A stretch of DNA of 64,000 bases from Gentiana macrophylla (taxonomy: Eukaryota; Streptophyta; Magnoliopsida; Gentianales; Gentianaceae), in assembly GCA_026214975.1 (NCBI GenBank), contig CM047814.1, positions 21,537,541 through 21,601,540 of the forward strand, read 5' to 3'. The translations under genes and the position numbers were made by a program. This document shows positions 11,051 to 21,466 of this stretch, piece after piece. Position 1 is the first letter of the stretch. Each line of letters opens with the position of its first letter. Under the pieces are notes generated by a model. That model worked only from the letters and a program-made list of their open reading frames with translations. It ran no database searches and was not told the DNA's origin.

Positions 11051-11660
11051 TCTCCTTGCATAATGAATGTGTTCATATTTGACGAATGGATTCTATAGTC
11101 TGGAATTACTCTATCTTCAATCTTATCCATCATACTTCTTTGGATTAGACATGATCAACTCATCTTATTTCTTCTCCTTCTCAAAATATCATTCTGTTTA
11201 TCACAGGCAAAGAACTCTTCGTGAGGCATGGATTACTTTATATGATACATATGCAAAGCCCTCCCATGGACGAATCAAATAAATTAAACAATACCTCAAA
11301 TCAATGAAAAATGTACTTAAACAATCTCTAGATATCTTCATGTTGTGAAAACTAAAACCAGTGAATTAGTCTACGGATCCAGATGATCTTGTGAAACTTA
11401 TTTCAGACAATTTGAGAGATGACTATAAAGAGTTGTCTAGGGTTGTTCAAGCATGTGACACCCATATTGATTTTGAAGAGTTCAATGAAGAGCTACTTAA
11501 TTATAAGACTCTTCCGTAAAAATTGCAGCCTGTCACTTTTGCTGGTCTTGCTACAGCTCATTCATCCGTATGACATCCCTCTCAGTGTGCAGGTTCATGT
11601 TCACGTCTTAATATTCCTAATTCTTGGAATTAGACACAAAATACTTTCTTGCATGCAGTA
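11051..11660 (+). pseudogene. Ty1/copia gag (UBN2-type) pseudogene
   Basis: Pieces in shifting frames read LREAWITLYDTYAKPSHGRI, LKSMKNVL, DPDDLVKLISDNLRDDYKEL, VVQACDTHIDFEEFNEELLN. These follow the order of the capsid-like domain of plant copia Gag, with the conserved Trp, the YAKPS-HGRI phrase and the DDYKEL phrase. Stops and frameshifts break it at several points. A copia integrase piece on the same strand at 12.9-13.4 kb may belong to the same insertion, separated by LTR-like sequence. Confidence 0.7.
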
Positions 11661-12000
11661 GGTCCGATGTTTTAGCCAAAAAAATCATACTTGGGTATTT
11701 TCAATGTCGAAATTACAAGGAAATTTAGATAAATGGTGCAATTATTACCAGATTCAACCTCTTACAACTTTTTCTCATTCGGTCTAGCCCTTCAACATTG
11801 CGTCCTCTTAAGCGCCTTTGAATGCTCCGTAATTTGGCATAACACACGCCTTATTCTCGCAATGAAGACATCATGGTTAATGATGGAAACAATCTTTCCA
11901 TCACACACATATTTTCTTTTTTCCCTTCTCTTTCAAAATATTTTACATTGAATGATGCTTGACGATGTGTGAAATCGTCCGTGTTACAATTGAGTTGATA

Positions 12001-12740
12001 TACAGGTAAATAGACCCCTGAGCGATGATCTAAATAATTTTTTCGAGCGGATTAGAGAGTGGTCCTGCCAAACACAAAAAGTGTGGGGGTGCTAGAGCTT
12101 TCTACGGGGGGACACTCTCACGCTCAAGGAAATATTTGAATAGAAGAATTTATGTTAAGACAATAAGCGAGAACGTATATCAAGTGTATTATGTGCCAAA
12201 TTTGTAACTGAGGATTGTTTATATACCTCCCCCTAAGCTTGTGAGGGGGTAGATTATGATGCATGAAATTCGTGGTCAAGGGATTTTACCACATATTGAT
12301 GTAATGGAGCATGTTATGGAGCAGTAATGGTTCAAGCTATAATGGAACGTATATTTTAGAGCCATCACTATAGCAATTCATGAAGTAATGTCTATGTGAT
12401 GTCCGGAACGATCATTGAAGAGAATATAACCATTACTTGAGGTAGAGGATGACATGTATTGTATTGAGCACAAATGACTGAAGTGACCTACACAATGTAG
12501 GCAATAAGAGAACGTAGGCGTCTTGTATCTTACCAGTTATGAGGGACGGAAGGAGACATGCACCTTGTCGGACAGAGGACGACATGCATCATATCGGTTG
12601 AAGATATAAGGGTGGCATGCATTGCACTAAAGTTGGACCTTGTTGATTGAGGCCCGCTATCGAGATGAGCCCATGTTGGCTCAAATGTCATATGACATTT
12701 ATCACTCTATATGAGTCTTGAGAGTACCACATGTAGGGTG
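12001..12740 (+). repeat. Degraded gypsy-type LTR-like sequence
   Basis: Blocks such as GAGTGGTCCTGCCAAACACA, GGGGGACACTCTCACGCTCA and GACAGAGGACGACATGCATC resemble LTR and leader sequence of PF04195-carrying elements. The last recalls the stretch at 5550. No terminal repeats or duplications were found. It lies between copia gag and integrase fragments and may be a solo LTR inserted in that copy. Bases 11661-12000 hold nothing I can name. Confidence 0.35.
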
Positions 12741-12741
12741 A

Positions 12742-13440
12742 ATGATCTCACTCATTTCAATGTTTGTTGTGTTCCTAGCATGTCTCGTATTTCTTTATCT
12801 ATCTCTTAGCTTTGTCAATCCCATAATGTTTCTTTTGAATTACTACCCTCTAAATTTATTTGAAGGATCTTCAGACCAGTACTCCTATGATTCAATGAAT
12901 GTTAAAAATGGATTGTATGACCAAACTCCCCATTTCCAGTTTTTCACAGTGAATAAAATAACAAAAATTGTTTGGCATTATCATCTTGGTCACACAGCTA
13001 CACCCATTTTCACGATATTCTTTGTCAATACGATCTATGTGTTGCCACCACGGCTGTTTATTACCATTGTTTTTCTTGTCGATCTAGAGAATAAAAGTCA
13101 CAAACTTTCTTTTGCTACTTCAATTTTATGTTATTCCCCTCCTCTAAAGATTAATTTCACCGACGTTTGGACATGCCCGATTGTGTCATGTGATGGTTTC
13201 AAATATTACATAATTTTACCAAGTATACACGGTTCTGTCCATGAATTCGTATATATGATGTGATTGGTGTTGTTATGCGTTTTAAGGCTCTTGTTCAAAA
13301 AATTCTTTGATACTACAATCAAAATTATATTGATACCGAGAATGAATACATAGCCTTTAAATGTTATCTCACAAGAAGGTATAATAATTTTCAAACCACA
13401 CCCATGAACACAATGTTTTTCCAGAGATTTCATCTTATCT
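12742..13440 (+). pseudogene. Ty1/copia GAG-pre-integrase and integrase pseudogene
   Basis: The frame contains NGLYDQTPHFQFF and VWHYHLGH, the His of the pre-integrase zinc region. It continues with SHKLSFATS, INFTDVWTCPIVSCDGFKYY with the first catalytic Asp, then after a frameshift ALVQ and a DTENEYIAF-like stretch near the second Asp. The order and spacing fit copia integrase. The third acidic residue and the C-terminal part are lost or unreadable. Confidence 0.75.
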
Positions 13441-15000
13441 TTATTATCATACCTTTTATCTATGTTATTTAATATTTAACCACGATTGTTATATTTAAGG
13501 GGAAAATTAATTAGGGATAAACACTTTTGAGGGAAATATTTTGGGAAGAAACTCACTTACACTTCTAAAATTTGGTTAACGATCAACACACTAATTATCT
13601 AGGTTATTTAATACCTACATTATTATATTTAATGATATAAAATAACTGGGAAAAAGACTTTTTAGTTTATGTGGGAATTTTTTAGATTGTACGGTTTATT
13701 CTTCTTATGTTTTTAGCATGTCCTGCAGATTTTTTTTAGATGTGCTTTTCTTACGCTTATCATTAAATTAGATTGAGAGATGATTCTATTCTTTTATTTC
13801 ACATTTAATGGAAATAAATATTATACAGTAACAAGAATATTCTTCTTATGTTCGTTTTTTATGTTCATTGTTAGTTAGATACATAGATGAATATGTATTT
13901 TGCTAAGTTATATAATATTATTGTTCTTCTTACGCTTATAGTTACGGTTTTTCATTTTCATTTGACGTATGCTTTTGTTATATAGATAAATCATTATAAT
14001 TAATACAATTTTTTTGTTTTACAAAAAAAAAAAAAAAGATAAATCATTATAATATTTCGTTTAAGTTTATCATTTTGTTTTATTTTCTCAAAGGTATCCT
14101 TTTGAGTTGATGTGAGTTAATTTATTACGTTTACTTTCACGTAAGCCTTTTTTAAATATATAATAATAGGTGATAAATGTCTAGATGATTATATTTATGA
14201 TTAGATTAGATAAGATTATATTAGATATATTGATTTTTTTATTGAGTTTAAAGTGCATTTTTTTAAATAAATTTAATTTTGTTTTGTTGGACACACATTC
14301 TAATTAGACACATCACTATCTTTTTCTAAGTTTATCATCTTATTTTATTTTTCAATGGTATGTTTATAATTTTTTTATTTGATGTGAGTAATGTTTTATG
14401 TGGGGCTTTTTTATGTTTAGTTTCACGTAATTTTTTTTTTATATATGATTGATAAAAATAATATGAGATAATTATGTTTATGATAAGAGTAGATAGATGG
14501 TTGGTAATTTTAATAGGATTTAACGATATAAATGATGATGGATTTTTCGTTAATAAATATATTAAAATTAATTCATTGTTATAATTATAATTGTTAAAGA
14601 AGGTGATGCAGAATAGTTGAATAAATATTATTCATTATAATTGTTAAAATTTACGTGTTGATTGTTCTATTCATTATTACATTAATAATTTACAATAATC
14701 ATTCCTTTTATGGGTAGGTTTATAATTGATTGGATAGATATATATGAAATTTAATTAAGGCGTATGATTGATTGGATTTATATATGGAATACTAAATTAA
14801 ATTTATAATAATTTTTCAAATGAGGAACACTGACAGACGGGTGAAGACAATCACTTCTTTTATAATAAGAATGATAATGATGTATACTAATTTTCTTTTT
14901 CTTTCACTGTGATTTTTTCACGCGAGGTTTTAACGAACCATGTTCATTGTATAGTATAAAAAAGACGGTCAAAGACGAGTGTTATAAATAGGGGTTTATT
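13441..15000. other. AT-rich spacer without genes
   Basis: The sequence is strongly AT-rich with TTTTTATT-rich tracts. No frame, terminal repeat or RNA gene is supportable. Loosely repeated phrases (TAAATCATTATAA, TTATGTTTTT) could be remnants of old insertions. Confidence 0.4.
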
Positions 15001-15109
15001 TGGACTCTCTATTTACTACTTCAGACCCACTTATTACTTGTACCACAAAAAATTACTTCGGCACCATGATTTTTTATATAGGTGTCGATCGTACACCACA
15101 CGCTCAGTA

Positions 15110-15330
15110 GAACACCAACGTCGATCCACAGATGACGTTGGTGTTCACACAAGAACACCAGTGGCTGGCCGACGCTCTATATAAACCGACGTTAGTGTTC
15201 CACAAGAACACCAGCCAGTGTGGTGACGTTCCCTATATAAAAAAGTGTTAAATCTAACGTCGATCCATGATTTTCATCGATGTTTCTGTGGATACCAACG
15301 CCGGTGACAATCGACATCGACGTTGGTATC
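15110..15330. repeat. Cluster of interleaved inverted repeats (GAACACC/GGTGTTC)
   Basis: There is a 13-bp perfect inverted repeat, GAACACCAACGTC (15110-15122) with its complement at 15134-15146. A second overlapping repeat is TGGTGTTC (15139-15146) with GAACACCA (15153-15160). A third is GATACCAACG (15291-15300) with its complement at 15321-15330. Single GAACACCAG and CCGACGTTAG variants lie between. This density of short oriented motifs is what subterminal regions of CACTA-like elements look like, but no terminus was found. Confidence 0.55.
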
Positions 15331-15479
15331 TTATTACTGGAATACCAAATACGAGTGTGACGTTTTTTTCACCCGAAAAATATTCATTAATGCGCAAGAG
15401 TAGTAAAAGTGCAAATTCAAATAAACCACCTATAAATATTGTATGTGTGGATGTACAATCGTAGAAATATATGTCTAGT

Positions 15480-15856
15480 GTAAACTACTAGCCTGCAACT
15501 TTACTTATCGCCATGTCTAAAAGCAAGCACGACTACACAATTTCAGATGAAGCAGATCGTTGACAAGTAAAAATGACTAAACATTTTTTTACGAAGACTC
15601 AGACTATTGACAAGCAAACACAACTAAACTAAGCAACTTCTAATGAAGCATACAACTAACAAACATACACGACTAAACAACTTCTGATAAAACAGACTAC
15701 TGACTAAACAACTTTTTGAAAAGCACCCGTTTTTATTCATAAACCTCTGCCATTGTCAAACGAGAGGGACGACGAGCTGCATGCATATTATTATTTTCGG
15801 CTAGAAAAATACATATTTAAGTACAACAACTACACAGAAAACTCCTCCTATGATGG
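15480..15856 (-). other. 3' flank of the choline-transporter-like gene
   Basis: Downstream of the stop codon on the minus strand, AATAAA lies at 15732-15737, about 120 bases past the stop, and is a plausible polyadenylation signal. Further out, loosely repeated units (GACTAAACAACTTCTGAT, GACTATTGACAAGC) occur between 15530 and 15710. Confidence 0.4.
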
Positions 15857-18800
15857 CTAAACAAGTACAGGAGTTCTGGTACCATAAGCTAATCTCTGAC
15901 TTCTACTTATTGGGAGATGAACATAAACTTCATGAACCTCCTGTTTACAGACGTCACCTCTATCTCTGTCTATAGCGTAGCACACGATACCGTTTCTATC
16001 ACGTTATCCAGAACATGCACAAAATGACTCAGCACCACGAACAAGAGTAGCCAAGCCATAACAGCCACAAAGTATGCATCCGGCCCAAGATGCACGATCG
16101 CTTTCAGTATAATGCAAACCTGGATGATGTAAAATCAATAATTGGATTTGGAAGGAGAGAAAACCAAGTTCAACCCTTGATTTTACTGGAGAAGACAAAA
16201 TAAACAGCAGAAGTACAACTTACCAATATTGCATATATCGAGGACAGAACGAATATAATTCCAGCTAAAAGACGAGTGGACACAGTCTCTACAAAAGCAG
16301 CTGAGAGAAGATTCCGTTTCAAAAGCTCATAAGTCATCTTTGCAGAGGTGCAGTAAGCTTCACCAGTAATGGCTGCAAAGTTGATTGTGAATTTATTGAG
16401 AAAGTCGAAAGCTGACATGAAGGCGTTAACGCAACACCGCATCATGAGGTTCACAATTCCAGAAGCATCGTCTTGTCTTGCATTATCAACCATTGCACGT
16501 ACCATACGTACAATGGCTATGAGTAAACCAGAAAGACAAATTGTGCCTGAGGACGGGCCAAAAGCATTTCTGCCATTGTTGTGCAGAAGGATCAGAACAT
16601 ATTAAAAAATTATGTTAGTAATGCATCAAAATTCTAACACGACACTTTTATTATTTGCATTTAATGTTTTTTACTTCACGGTTACAGAACAGCAAGTTTA
16701 AGCACGATGACTGACAAACTTAATTGAAAATTATGGCCAAAACAACCACCACTACCAGTTTGCCCTATGGCATTCAAACATGCTTTATTGATCAGGGGGG
16801 CGGATGTATGTAACATACAATGGGATCCTCAGACCCAACTCAACCAAAAAAAATGTAGTAAATATTACACTAGGAAAATTTTGTGCTCCCGCTGAAAATA
16901 AATAAATTATTACATGAAAAAAAATTGTGCACCCGTTGAATGTTTGTTTCCCAGAAAGATACAGTTGACCATGAGATAGAAGTTCTTAAATAATGAAATG
17001 TTCTCCAGGCTGACAAGGTTTCTGGAATAATTTGACGATATGCGTTCTTAATTTATGAGTCCATAGAAATCAAATACAGTATAATTTTTCCAAGTGGCAA
17101 ATTATAGGCACAACAGAATCCCTAAACATCCAGGTGGGAGTAGTTTTTCAACTTTCTTGTAGGTTTGTGCAAGAGCATTGTACTAAGGCCAGAAAATATG
17201 AACATCTCCTTCCTCAAGTTACCACCCAAAGAATCCTCATCTCTATAGAGACATACAATTAATTCATAAGTGTTTAGTCGTTAATTACATTGTCAACAGG
17301 TTTTAATTATATGTTTGCTCTCTAGTTTCTTCCATTTCGGGTACGGTCCATAGAAAAACAACAATTTCATAGCTCTGACTTTTTTTTTTCCAATTATGCA
17401 ATAAATTCACTCTCTTAACATATCTGAGTCAACTAAATTAGTATAATGTAGGTTTAAATGCTTTGATCACCTATTACACTAGGTAAAAATAGTTGATAGG
17501 TGTGTATCTATCAGAATACATGTTTATCTTCTGATGTTTATCCTGTCAGTTGTGATATCAAGTAGATAGGAGTTCTATGTCTCCCACACCAATTAAATCA
17601 ACCCCTCATTCAAGAAACTCCGACACGAATTCCACAACCATCCGTACCTCACTGATCACAAACCTTCAGTACTTACACACCTTAAGAACTCTTTCCGAGT
17701 CAAAACTAAAAATTGAGTGATGCTGTGGACAACAGACAGGTCAAGTTTCTGATGAAGCATGGCTCGGTGGAAGTTATACTTGAACATGCAGTCATTTAAG
17801 ATTTAGTCAAACTCCCGGCAACAAAGAGCCAAGGCCCATGTTGCGACTGAGGAGATAGTACTGAGCCAACGACCAGCCACGAGACAAAAAGCCTAGAGTC
17901 TAAAGCCCATGAGCCAAAAAGCAGTGGATCATGAGTCAAGAGCTGTGTCATCTTCTTTGTTGATTGTTCGTAGGACACAACCTCTCGAGTATGCTATCAA
18001 GATGGTCATGTATGGTGTCCATGCTCCAACTTGAGGAGGAGTATTAAAGATAAACTTAAGTGTATCTTTGTTAGTTGATAGGTTTGTATCAGAAGACGTG
18101 TTTATCTCCTGATGTTTATCTCGTCAGTTGTAGATAGTAGTTTTAAGTCTCTCGCTATTGGTATTTGGTAGAAGTTTATCATATTAGGAGTCTATCTCCT
18201 AGTTTGTGTGTCTATATTATTGTAATTAACGTTTGGAAAGAATACAAATCCTAAGTTTACAATTTCTGAGTCCGAAGATTTCTAACAGCACTATCTTGGG
18301 AGAAATTTCATCAGTCACATGTCCTAAGAAACAACAATCGGCATGCTATCTAATAAAACACCAGGATTATGATAAAATCTAAGAGATAATAGGCAAGTCA
18401 ACATGCAAGCTTTCTTACTATACCTAAACTTCAAATGAAAACTTAACAAACTGTAACGAGAAAGAAAATGAAAAAGAAATAGATTAAAAAGGTACCTCAA
18501 GGAGCCTCTTAAACTCCTTTTCGGCCTCGCATAGTCCTTGGAGAAATACCATTGAGCAATAGTGCCACTAATCACATAAACCTGAGCTTCTATCATTGCT
18601 GTGGCAGACCACAGCATTGTCAAAATAGCCAATGCCATGTACGCAGGCACCCACTTGTCTTCTTTCCAAACACAACTATACTCACCATGTTTCTCCTTAG
18701 GCACAATCTTCCCATTAAACCTAGAAAAAACTAAGAACACAACAATCGGCACATAGTAGATGAACAACCCGAGGATCAATCCTGGAAGAACCCACAATAA

Positions 18801-19493
18801 GCCCAAATTCTGGGACAAACCACTGGAAGCCACCCTGATTATATTGACAGTCAACTCAATCCTATGCCAGTTCACTACAAAAATCCAGGCAATCACCCCA
18901 ATGATCAGGAAAACAAAAACAAGGATCAAAATTCGATACCCCAAAGGAAAAGCATCACTACAACTAGAGCTCACAGTACAAGCAACAAACCAAAAACATT
19001 AATCGCTATCGGAACTATGACAAAAAGGAAGTGACAGATAAACTATCTGCTTAGTGTACTTCTTTAGCATAAAAGCACAAATAAAACAAAGGGACCACTT
19101 AAAATAAAGGTGATAGCAAGAGTCCATATCAATGTCTTCAAAAGGCCAGTTTTTGAAGAGTTCGCCCAAATGGGTCGGGTCGATATGGCGGATTCCTGGA
19201 AAAGGGTACAAGAGGAGGAGGTGGAATTGTAAACAAAAGAGGAAACCTGTGAGTGATGATGGTTTCTATGAATTGAGGCGAAAAATCCAAAGCCGAAAGT
19301 GGCGAGAACAAAGAGGAGAACAGGAGGAGGAAAGAGATGTCTTTGAAGGAGCGATGACCGTAATTATAGGAGATCTGGAGGAACTGTGATTGTTCATCGA
19401 CGCTCTCAGAGGTGGAAGCAAGGAGGGGTTGGCTTGGGAAATAGGATCAAGGAGGCTAAGGGGCAGTTTGTGGGGTTCTTCAGTGGTGTCCAT
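15857..19493 (-). CDS. Choline transporter-like protein (CTL/PNS1 family), three exons, frame-broken as read
   Basis: The product is a multi-pass membrane protein of the CTL family (PF04515), linked to choline movement and membrane-lipid supply; substrate here is inferred. Exon 1 is 19493-18496: ATG in GCCATGG, hydrophobic segments such as YRILILVFVFLIIGVIAW and LLWVLPGLILGLFIYY, then TIAQWYFSKDY and KRSLRGSL, ending TTGAG|GTACC. Exon 2 is 16569-16224 (CAG|AAATGC to TTG|GTAAGT), encoding NAFGPSSGTIC and VRAMVDNARQDDASG. Exon 3 is 16119-15857 (CAG|GTTTGC to TAG), encoding GPDAYFVAVMAWLLLF and the conserved RDRGDVCKQEVHEVYVHLP tail. Splice phases agree at both joins. Coding length of about 1.6 kb gives about 530 residues, normal for the plant family. 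About five single-base frame changes in exon 1 and one in exon 3 break translation. Conserved residues on both sides suggest recent loss or sequence error. Confidence 0.85.
17465..18286 (+). mobile_element. Copia remnant with short LTRs in intron 1
   Basis: CTTGAGGAGGAG (18032-18043), a copia polypurine tract, precedes TATTAAAGATAAACTT and an LTR running to TTTCTAACA at 18286. A related stretch (AGTTGATAGGTGTGTATC, CTGATGTTTATCCTGTCAG) lies at 17490-17560 and looks like a truncated 5' LTR. The roughly 450 bases between are non-coding. The element lies in the 1.9-kb first intron of the choline-transporter-like gene, in the opposite orientation. Confidence 0.55.
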
Positions 19494-19740
19494 GGCATCA
19501 GGAGGAGAAGAGGAAAGACAATTGTGGCCGGTTTATGGCGGTGAATGTTGGCGGAGACTGGAGGATTTGGACAGGTAGGTGATGCTAGAAGGTGAGCTGG
19601 CACATGTGGGCATGCAGAAGTCAGTCGTGATTATCCACCTGAGCTGGGCAGCTGGAGGAAGAACAAGTTCATTCAACCAGCATTTTTCTGTTCTTCCGAT
19701 TATTATTATTATTAGTACCATGTTCCTATTCAATTTCAAT
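19494..19740 (-). promoter_or_regulatory. 5' flank and probable leader of the choline-transporter-like gene
   Basis: On the minus strand this gives a pyrimidine-rich leader (CTTTCCTCTTCTCCTCC) ending at GCCATGG. No clear TATA box stands at a convincing distance. Plus-strand frames here are shadows. Confidence 0.35.
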
Positions 19741-19897
19741 TGTCACAGTTCTTAAAATTAAAAATTCATTTTCTTATTTGTTGTAGTTATATTTTCAAAA
19801 CATTATTTATATTATTTTTTATATCTACGCTTATGTATTAATGAGTGAAAGATTGAAAACAACATTACATTAATTATTTTCAAGAGGTTATTGTAAT

Positions 19898-20111
19898 GGG
19901 GAAGTGGTAATAAAGGACAAAAAAAAGTTGAAAAATAGGATTAAGGACAGTGGAAAGGACAATTCAACTGTTTATTACACTGTTGGTTGCATTGTCTTTA
20001 TAGTGGAATCCACTATTCCACTGTTTGGTTTGTTCTTTTCACCCAATAAAAAATTTCACTGTCATTTTTACACATTTCCACTCTTATTTTGTCCTTTTTA
20101 ACAATAAAGCC
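19898..20111. mobile_element. Small MITE with 9-bp duplication, Mutator-like
   Basis: TATTGTAAT flanks the segment on both sides (19889-19897 and 20112-20120). A 9-bp duplication is typical of Mutator-like elements. The ends share an imperfect inverted repeat around AAAGGACAAAA (left) and TTTTGTCCTTTTT (right). The middle holds a near-perfect palindrome, AGTGGAAT (20002-20009) and ATTCCACT (20015-20022). It is non-coding. Confidence 0.55.
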
Positions 20112-20449
20112 TATTGTAATTTGGTGTTGAGTCAAAATATAAACTACTCTATTTAATATGTGTGTTTTGACAACTGCGATAGTTAAATGGGAATGAAAAG
20201 AGTATTTTCTTTTTCTTTCTTTTCTTTCACAAGGTATCGTCAGACAATTGTTTGAGACTATTCATTCGATGTAATGTCTAGCACCAAAGATGAGACATCT
20301 ACCAACAAGGTTTGTTGCATCCACAAAGACACGATGTAAGATGGATTAGAACAAAAATATTTCCTACTGTCTAATTGTTAAAAATTAAAGTTTATTATTT
20401 TAGTGGTATGTTGATTTTTTTAAGTACTAGAAAATATTATTAAGCAATG

Positions 20450-20801
20450 TTCGTTAAACAAGCGGATAATGTAAATTAAATAATAGATTCAGAGTACCTT
20501 AATAGCGGAAGAAATCTTCGAGATCGCTTCCTACCTCCATTGTTATTCGACTTCTATTCCGTTGTTGTAGCCGGTTTGATGAGGATTCCGATATCTCTCT
20601 CTCCTGCTACAACCATTATGTGCATGTGTTGGTTTCTTTTCAGATCTTTATGATGGAATAAAGCATTGCTTTTATAGGTGGAGAGAGGGCCGAATCCGAA
20701 TGACGCAGGGTTCGACTTTAATCTCACCGTCCATCAAAGCCGAGTTTTAATCGGATTAAAACTCTTTTTAAATAACCAATAAATAATAAATAACATATTT
20801 C
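20450..20801 (-). mobile_element. Minus-strand LTR-like fragment cut by the hAT element
   Basis: On the minus strand this reads as a GGCCCTCTCTCC block followed by CCTATAAAAGCAATG (TATA) and a leader with GGAGAGAGAGATATCGG. The sequence right of the hAT element (38010 onward, TTTCCTAGGTAAAACAAATT) would be its upstream continuation. That fits a copia LTR split by the hAT insertion. Bases 20121-20449 show nothing assignable. Confidence 0.4.
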
Positions 20802-20994
20802 TAGACTCACCAAATGAAACCGGGACCGCCGGTTGGGCCGGAACCGGCGGTTTGAGAATCAGCCACGGTTGGCCGGCTTATGTGCAGTTTGGGATATTGG
20901 GAACGGAACCGAACCGCCGGTTTGAACCGTTGAAACCGAACCGCCGGAACCGCCCAACGGCTGTTTTTTTTGTCCAAACAACTCAAAAAATTTC

Positions 20995-21005
20995 CTATAA
21001 ATACC
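20995..21005 (+). promoter_or_regulatory. TATA box of the hAT transposase gene
   Basis: CTATAAATACC lies 460 bases before the first methionine. A pyrimidine-rich leader follows. Between 21140 and 21340 a phrase (GATTTAATCGTTA, GGTTTTAGTTATAAGTAAA) is duplicated, so the 5' leader contains a local tandem repeat. Confidence 0.55.
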
Positions 21006-21466
21006 CCATTTCATTTCAAAAATTCCTACACCAATCTCTACATCTCAATTCTTAAATCTTCTACTCAATTCTTACATCTTCTACTCATTTCTTTGATTAT
21101 CAAGTTTGTTTAGTTGTTAAAACACAATCAAATTTACTTTACGATACCGATTTTTAAAGTTGTTACGATTTAATCGTTACTTCAATACGGTTTTAGTTAT
21201 AAGTAAATTTGGTTTTGTATTTTATTCAACTACTTTTTTTACAAGTGTAAAAAAAATTTCAATTTTATAATCAAATTTACTTTACTAGACCGAAATTTGA
21301 AGTTGTTCTGATTTAATCGTTATTTCAATTCGGTTTTAGTTATAAGTAAAATTGGTTAGTTAAATTATATTTTTTTTATAACCATTATATGTAATTTAGA
21401 TTTAAATCAAATTTACTTTACTTAATTTTTTTTTATAACCGTTATGTATAATTTTGATTTTTTACA

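Noticed and set aside
15267..15464. 65-codon plus-strand frame
   Set aside because: It overlaps the inverted-repeat cluster, has no recognisable domain, and part of it is just the repeat arms.
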